NCBI GenBank assembly: GCA_023213315.1
Contig: JAKCPI010009480.1
Span: 372,001-436,000, forward strand
Direction: 5' to 3'
Origin: Euborellia annulipes
Lineage: Eukaryota > Arthropoda > Insecta > Dermaptera > Anisolabididae
DNA length: 64,000 nucleotides
Position 1 is the first letter of the stretch; every line of letters begins with the position of its first letter. This document shows positions 53,401 to 57,680 of this stretch, one piece after another. Under the pieces are notes generated by a model. It was given only the letters and a program-made list of their open reading frames with translations, did not search any database and was not told the DNA's origin. The position numbers and the translations under genes are program-made.

Positions 53401-56400
53401 GGGGGGGGCCCGAACTGAAAATTTTTCTGCCGAAAATTTTTTTTTTAAGAAACTAAATTTTTTTCCCACGAAATTTTTTGCGGAACATTTTTTCCTTTGC
53501 GGAACCAAAGTTTTCCATCCTGCGGGAAAATTTGTTGCGCTGATGTCTGTATATCCCTATATATGTATATGTGTTTGGGAAATTTCGGAGGGGGGGGGGG
53601 AGCCCCTCGGCCCCCCTTATATACGCCCTTGTTTTGAAGAGAAGGAATTATTCACAATAATATCAATAATTGTCATTAAGGTTGTTCGGACATTAAGGCT
53701 CTTATAAATATTAAAAGCTAATTTATTAATCACTATCTCAAACGTATAAAATAATTTTTTGAAGCAGATCTCACGAAGGGTTATCGTGTAATTAATTAAT
53801 TGAAAAAATTGAAATTGAAAATGTAGCCTATAGAGAATATAGAAGAAATGCACACATATCACATATCGAATTATGTAGCCACTCCTGATGAAGATAAAAA
53901 AAAAACTTCTATTTTTATAAATTAACTTCCGTAGAATACTTTAAAAATGAAATAAAAATATTTTACCTATCAAGACAAAAAAAATGCACTAAAATGCCAG
54001 TCAGTCATTAGTCCACTAAACTTAAAAAAGTAAAATAAGTGAGTCCCGTGACTCAGACCAGAATGGCAACGTCTCATAAAATAAAACGCATTTCACGCTT
54101 TCACTTACATTTTATTCCAATTTATGTTATTTTTTTCTCGCAATCGACCATTGTGTCTAAAGTGATTTGTATTACTCATTGTAATATCATAAATGAAATA
54201 CAACTGAACACGAACAGCAAGATCAACATATACAGCTGTTAAATGCGATGTTGCCTGATCTAGGCTATATTATGTAAAAAAAATACTTAAGTGAAAAGTC
54301 ATTTATTTATTATTTTTGGTAATTAAATTATTAACTTATTCCAATTATAAATTATGATAGGTCACGACTATATTATAATAATGAATTTATGCATTCAAAT
54401 TTCTAATTTTATTAAAAAAAAAAAAAATAGATTCTATTATGGCTTACGAGGTACTTACTGTCCGAACAACCTTAAGCTAAATTTCTTGATAGCAAAAAAA
54501 TCAATTTCTAATTCTAACCAGGTAGGATACGTATGCATCTCAAATGGTTTTATAATTAACTTTTCGGAAGAAAAAATTGATTAATCAAATCATACACCTA
54601 TTAAACAAAGTCAATCAAATGGTCGTTAAATATTTAAGATAATTAGCCCTTCTACCCCTTTCCAAAGAACATATTACATAGAGTGCACTTGAGATAATAA
54701 ACTACTAATAAGCTACTTAGACCCCGAGATCAACATCATCAACATCATCTAAACAGACAAACTAAGTGACAGTGAGACAGCATTAGAATTAATTAACAAC
54801 CTGCATATATTGGATTAACACAACCCCTCTCACTCTTATTATTTATATCAGGATAATAATAATAGAGAAAGTGCTGCTCGGCTGCCAACTAAAAGGCGAG
54901 CTGATTAAAGGATTAAATTCCAGATGGATTAAATTATTAATCAGCCCCAAGAGTGGAGGGGAGGGTGAACAATAAACTGACTTTAATTCAACGAAGTACA
55001 TTTCATTTTAAGCGAGTTTAGGCCCTTCTTCCAAGATAGTAAAAAGTAGATAAAATAATGCACTTCTCTAAATGTAGTATATTAACCGGAAATGCCAGCT
55101 GAGAGAAAGAGAGCCCTGGAAGATAATAAAACAAAAAAAGTGTTTTTTTGATTGTGTATCCTTTTTTCGTGTATTTTTGTTGTTGTTATTATACTAAAAA
55201 TGTCAGAGGGTGGATTTGTGTCAAATTTAAAGGGATGATTCTGTTTGTGAGCAACACAATGGACTAACGAAGAATATAAAATAAAATAACAGTCGATGGA
55301 AAACCAATAAACTTTTCTTTCAATAAGTTTTATATATAGCCTATATAATATACTAGATATACCACTGTTTTATAATCTGTAAACTTTTGGAGAATATATT
55401 TATTTAAATCTTTTTTTATGTTTTTTCGGCACCGAAATTTATTAGATATACACAGGGGCGGATTAAAGGCCCCCCCCCCCCGAGAAGAAATTCACAATGT
55501 TATAAAAACTAGTAATCTAAAGAAATTATGATTTCGGGGCTTTAATTTCAATTGAATTTGTTACCAATCAATTTAAATAAATATATAATAGGAAAGGAGT
55601 CTAAATGGCCATAGATGCCCACAAAGTCCTTAAATAAAAAAAATAAAAAAAAACCGCCCCCCCCCCGACAAAATTGCATTAATCCGCCACTGGATATACA
55701 GTAAAATCCCGATATCGGCACGGTGCGGACGGTTTGGTTCGAATAATCGGGATACGAAATATCGGGATTCCACTGTATAGGCCTACTATTTTTCGTCTTT
55801 TTGGCATCTTATGCCATATATTACCTAGAGATAGATGGTACAATTCATATTATATTAATTTATAATTTTTCGTGATTTATTGTGATGGGTTAATTTTTTT
55901 TTCATGATCGGATGTCACCCTCCCCCCTTAGGTACGCCACTGGCCAGATCCCTGAGTTTAGTAACAAGTTAAAAAAATCTGGCGTGATGATCGCACAGTA
56001 CACAACTTTTTCTTATCTTCAGCAAGGTCCTCTGCTTATCATAGCAGATTTTATGTTTTGACATATATTTAGCTTTCGGCAGTGCATTAAAATTCAAGAT
56101 GTAAAATTTATATACTTAGAAAAATAGCAAAATATACATTTTAAAGAGCATCTAATTGATTTAGGCCTATAAACTTTTAAGAAAATCGTAAAAGAAAACA
56201 AATATCGTAAAATACTGAAAAAACATCAACATGAATTCAATATTTTCCCGTATTAGTAAAAGAAAGTAAAAAGTATTTTTTTTTTTTCAGTGTAAGAGTA
56301 TAAGACCTATTATATATCCAGCAGGGGGTACGAATTTTTAGATATAATAAGCTTAGCTCCACTTAAACTAAATTAATTTTTATTTTTTAAATGAAGTCAA

Positions 56401-57649
56401 CGCCTGGAGTTTGTTCGAATTAAAGGTAAATATTTAACTACACGAGTAATAGAATAAAAAATTATTTCTCTATATATATTGAATAGGGACCGTGCGTCTA
56501 GACCTTTGCGCCAACTAGTGGCAATCATCTTAATTCGTTGGGGGATTTGTTAAATATTTAACATGTGAGACGGCCTTCCTCCATACGATTAAATTTTATA
56601 AATTTCCAGATAGCCACATGAAAATAGCAAAACGTAAACAGTGGATAAAAACAGTAAAAAATTATGACTAACAAGGGGAGTGCATAGCCTTGATAACACC
56701 GATTTGAACGAAAATTTTTTTATGTGTAGTACTTGATGAAAAACGAATTCTGTTAAAGCCAGAGAACGCGCTTCTCAACGGTTCGTCTAAAAAAAATCTG
56801 GTGTGACTGGCGCACAGCACACAACTTTCTCTTACCCTTCGGTAAGAGAAAGTTGCGCACTGTGCTGGTCACACCAGATTTTTTGTGTCGAGATATATTT
56901 AGTTTCCGATAGCACCTTAGTTTCAAACTTGCATTTTAAATGTTGACTGCTTGAAATAAACTATGGTTATTTTTCAAAATTTTAATCTCATATTTGGACA
57001 TTTTATACACAATATAGAATCGTAAATAAATACAAAATTTCATAAGAATTGGAAAAAAAAATTTTAAATGCCTAAAAAGTTCTAAAGGGGACCCCCTTTT
57101 GAATCGAAATTAACATACAAATCCCTATAGGAAATTAACATTGTTCCTATGCGAAGATAAGGTGGAAAGTTTAAAACGCGTAGAAAGAGAGAAGATAATT
57201 TTGCGAGAGAGAGAGAGATATATATGTTTTCTCTGAAACAATTAAAGACACAAATAAATTTAAAAAAAATGGGAATTTAAATAATAATTGATTTTTAATC
57301 TAATAAAAAGAAAAAGATTTAAATTCCGTTACCATGGCAACCATTTCTATCTTTCCTATGAAGAACAAGAGTAAAGTGGTCTTCAGAAGATTTCAACGGC
57401 AAAATGAGAATATACATTTTAAAGAGCATCTAAAAAATAATTGATTTTTGAATTTTAAAAAAAATCCTTGGAGGGAATTTTGAGAAAATCGAAAAAAACT
57501 GAAAAAGTACATCAGTAAAGTACTAGTACTTTTTGGCCGATTTTGTTCAAAAGCTTATTTTGAGCGTGTGGGAAGGTACCTAAGTTAAATATAAAATTTC
57601 AATCCGGTAGCTCAATTCCTTCATGCTAAAAATCTGTCCACACATACAG

Positions 57650-57680
<31 letters not shown>

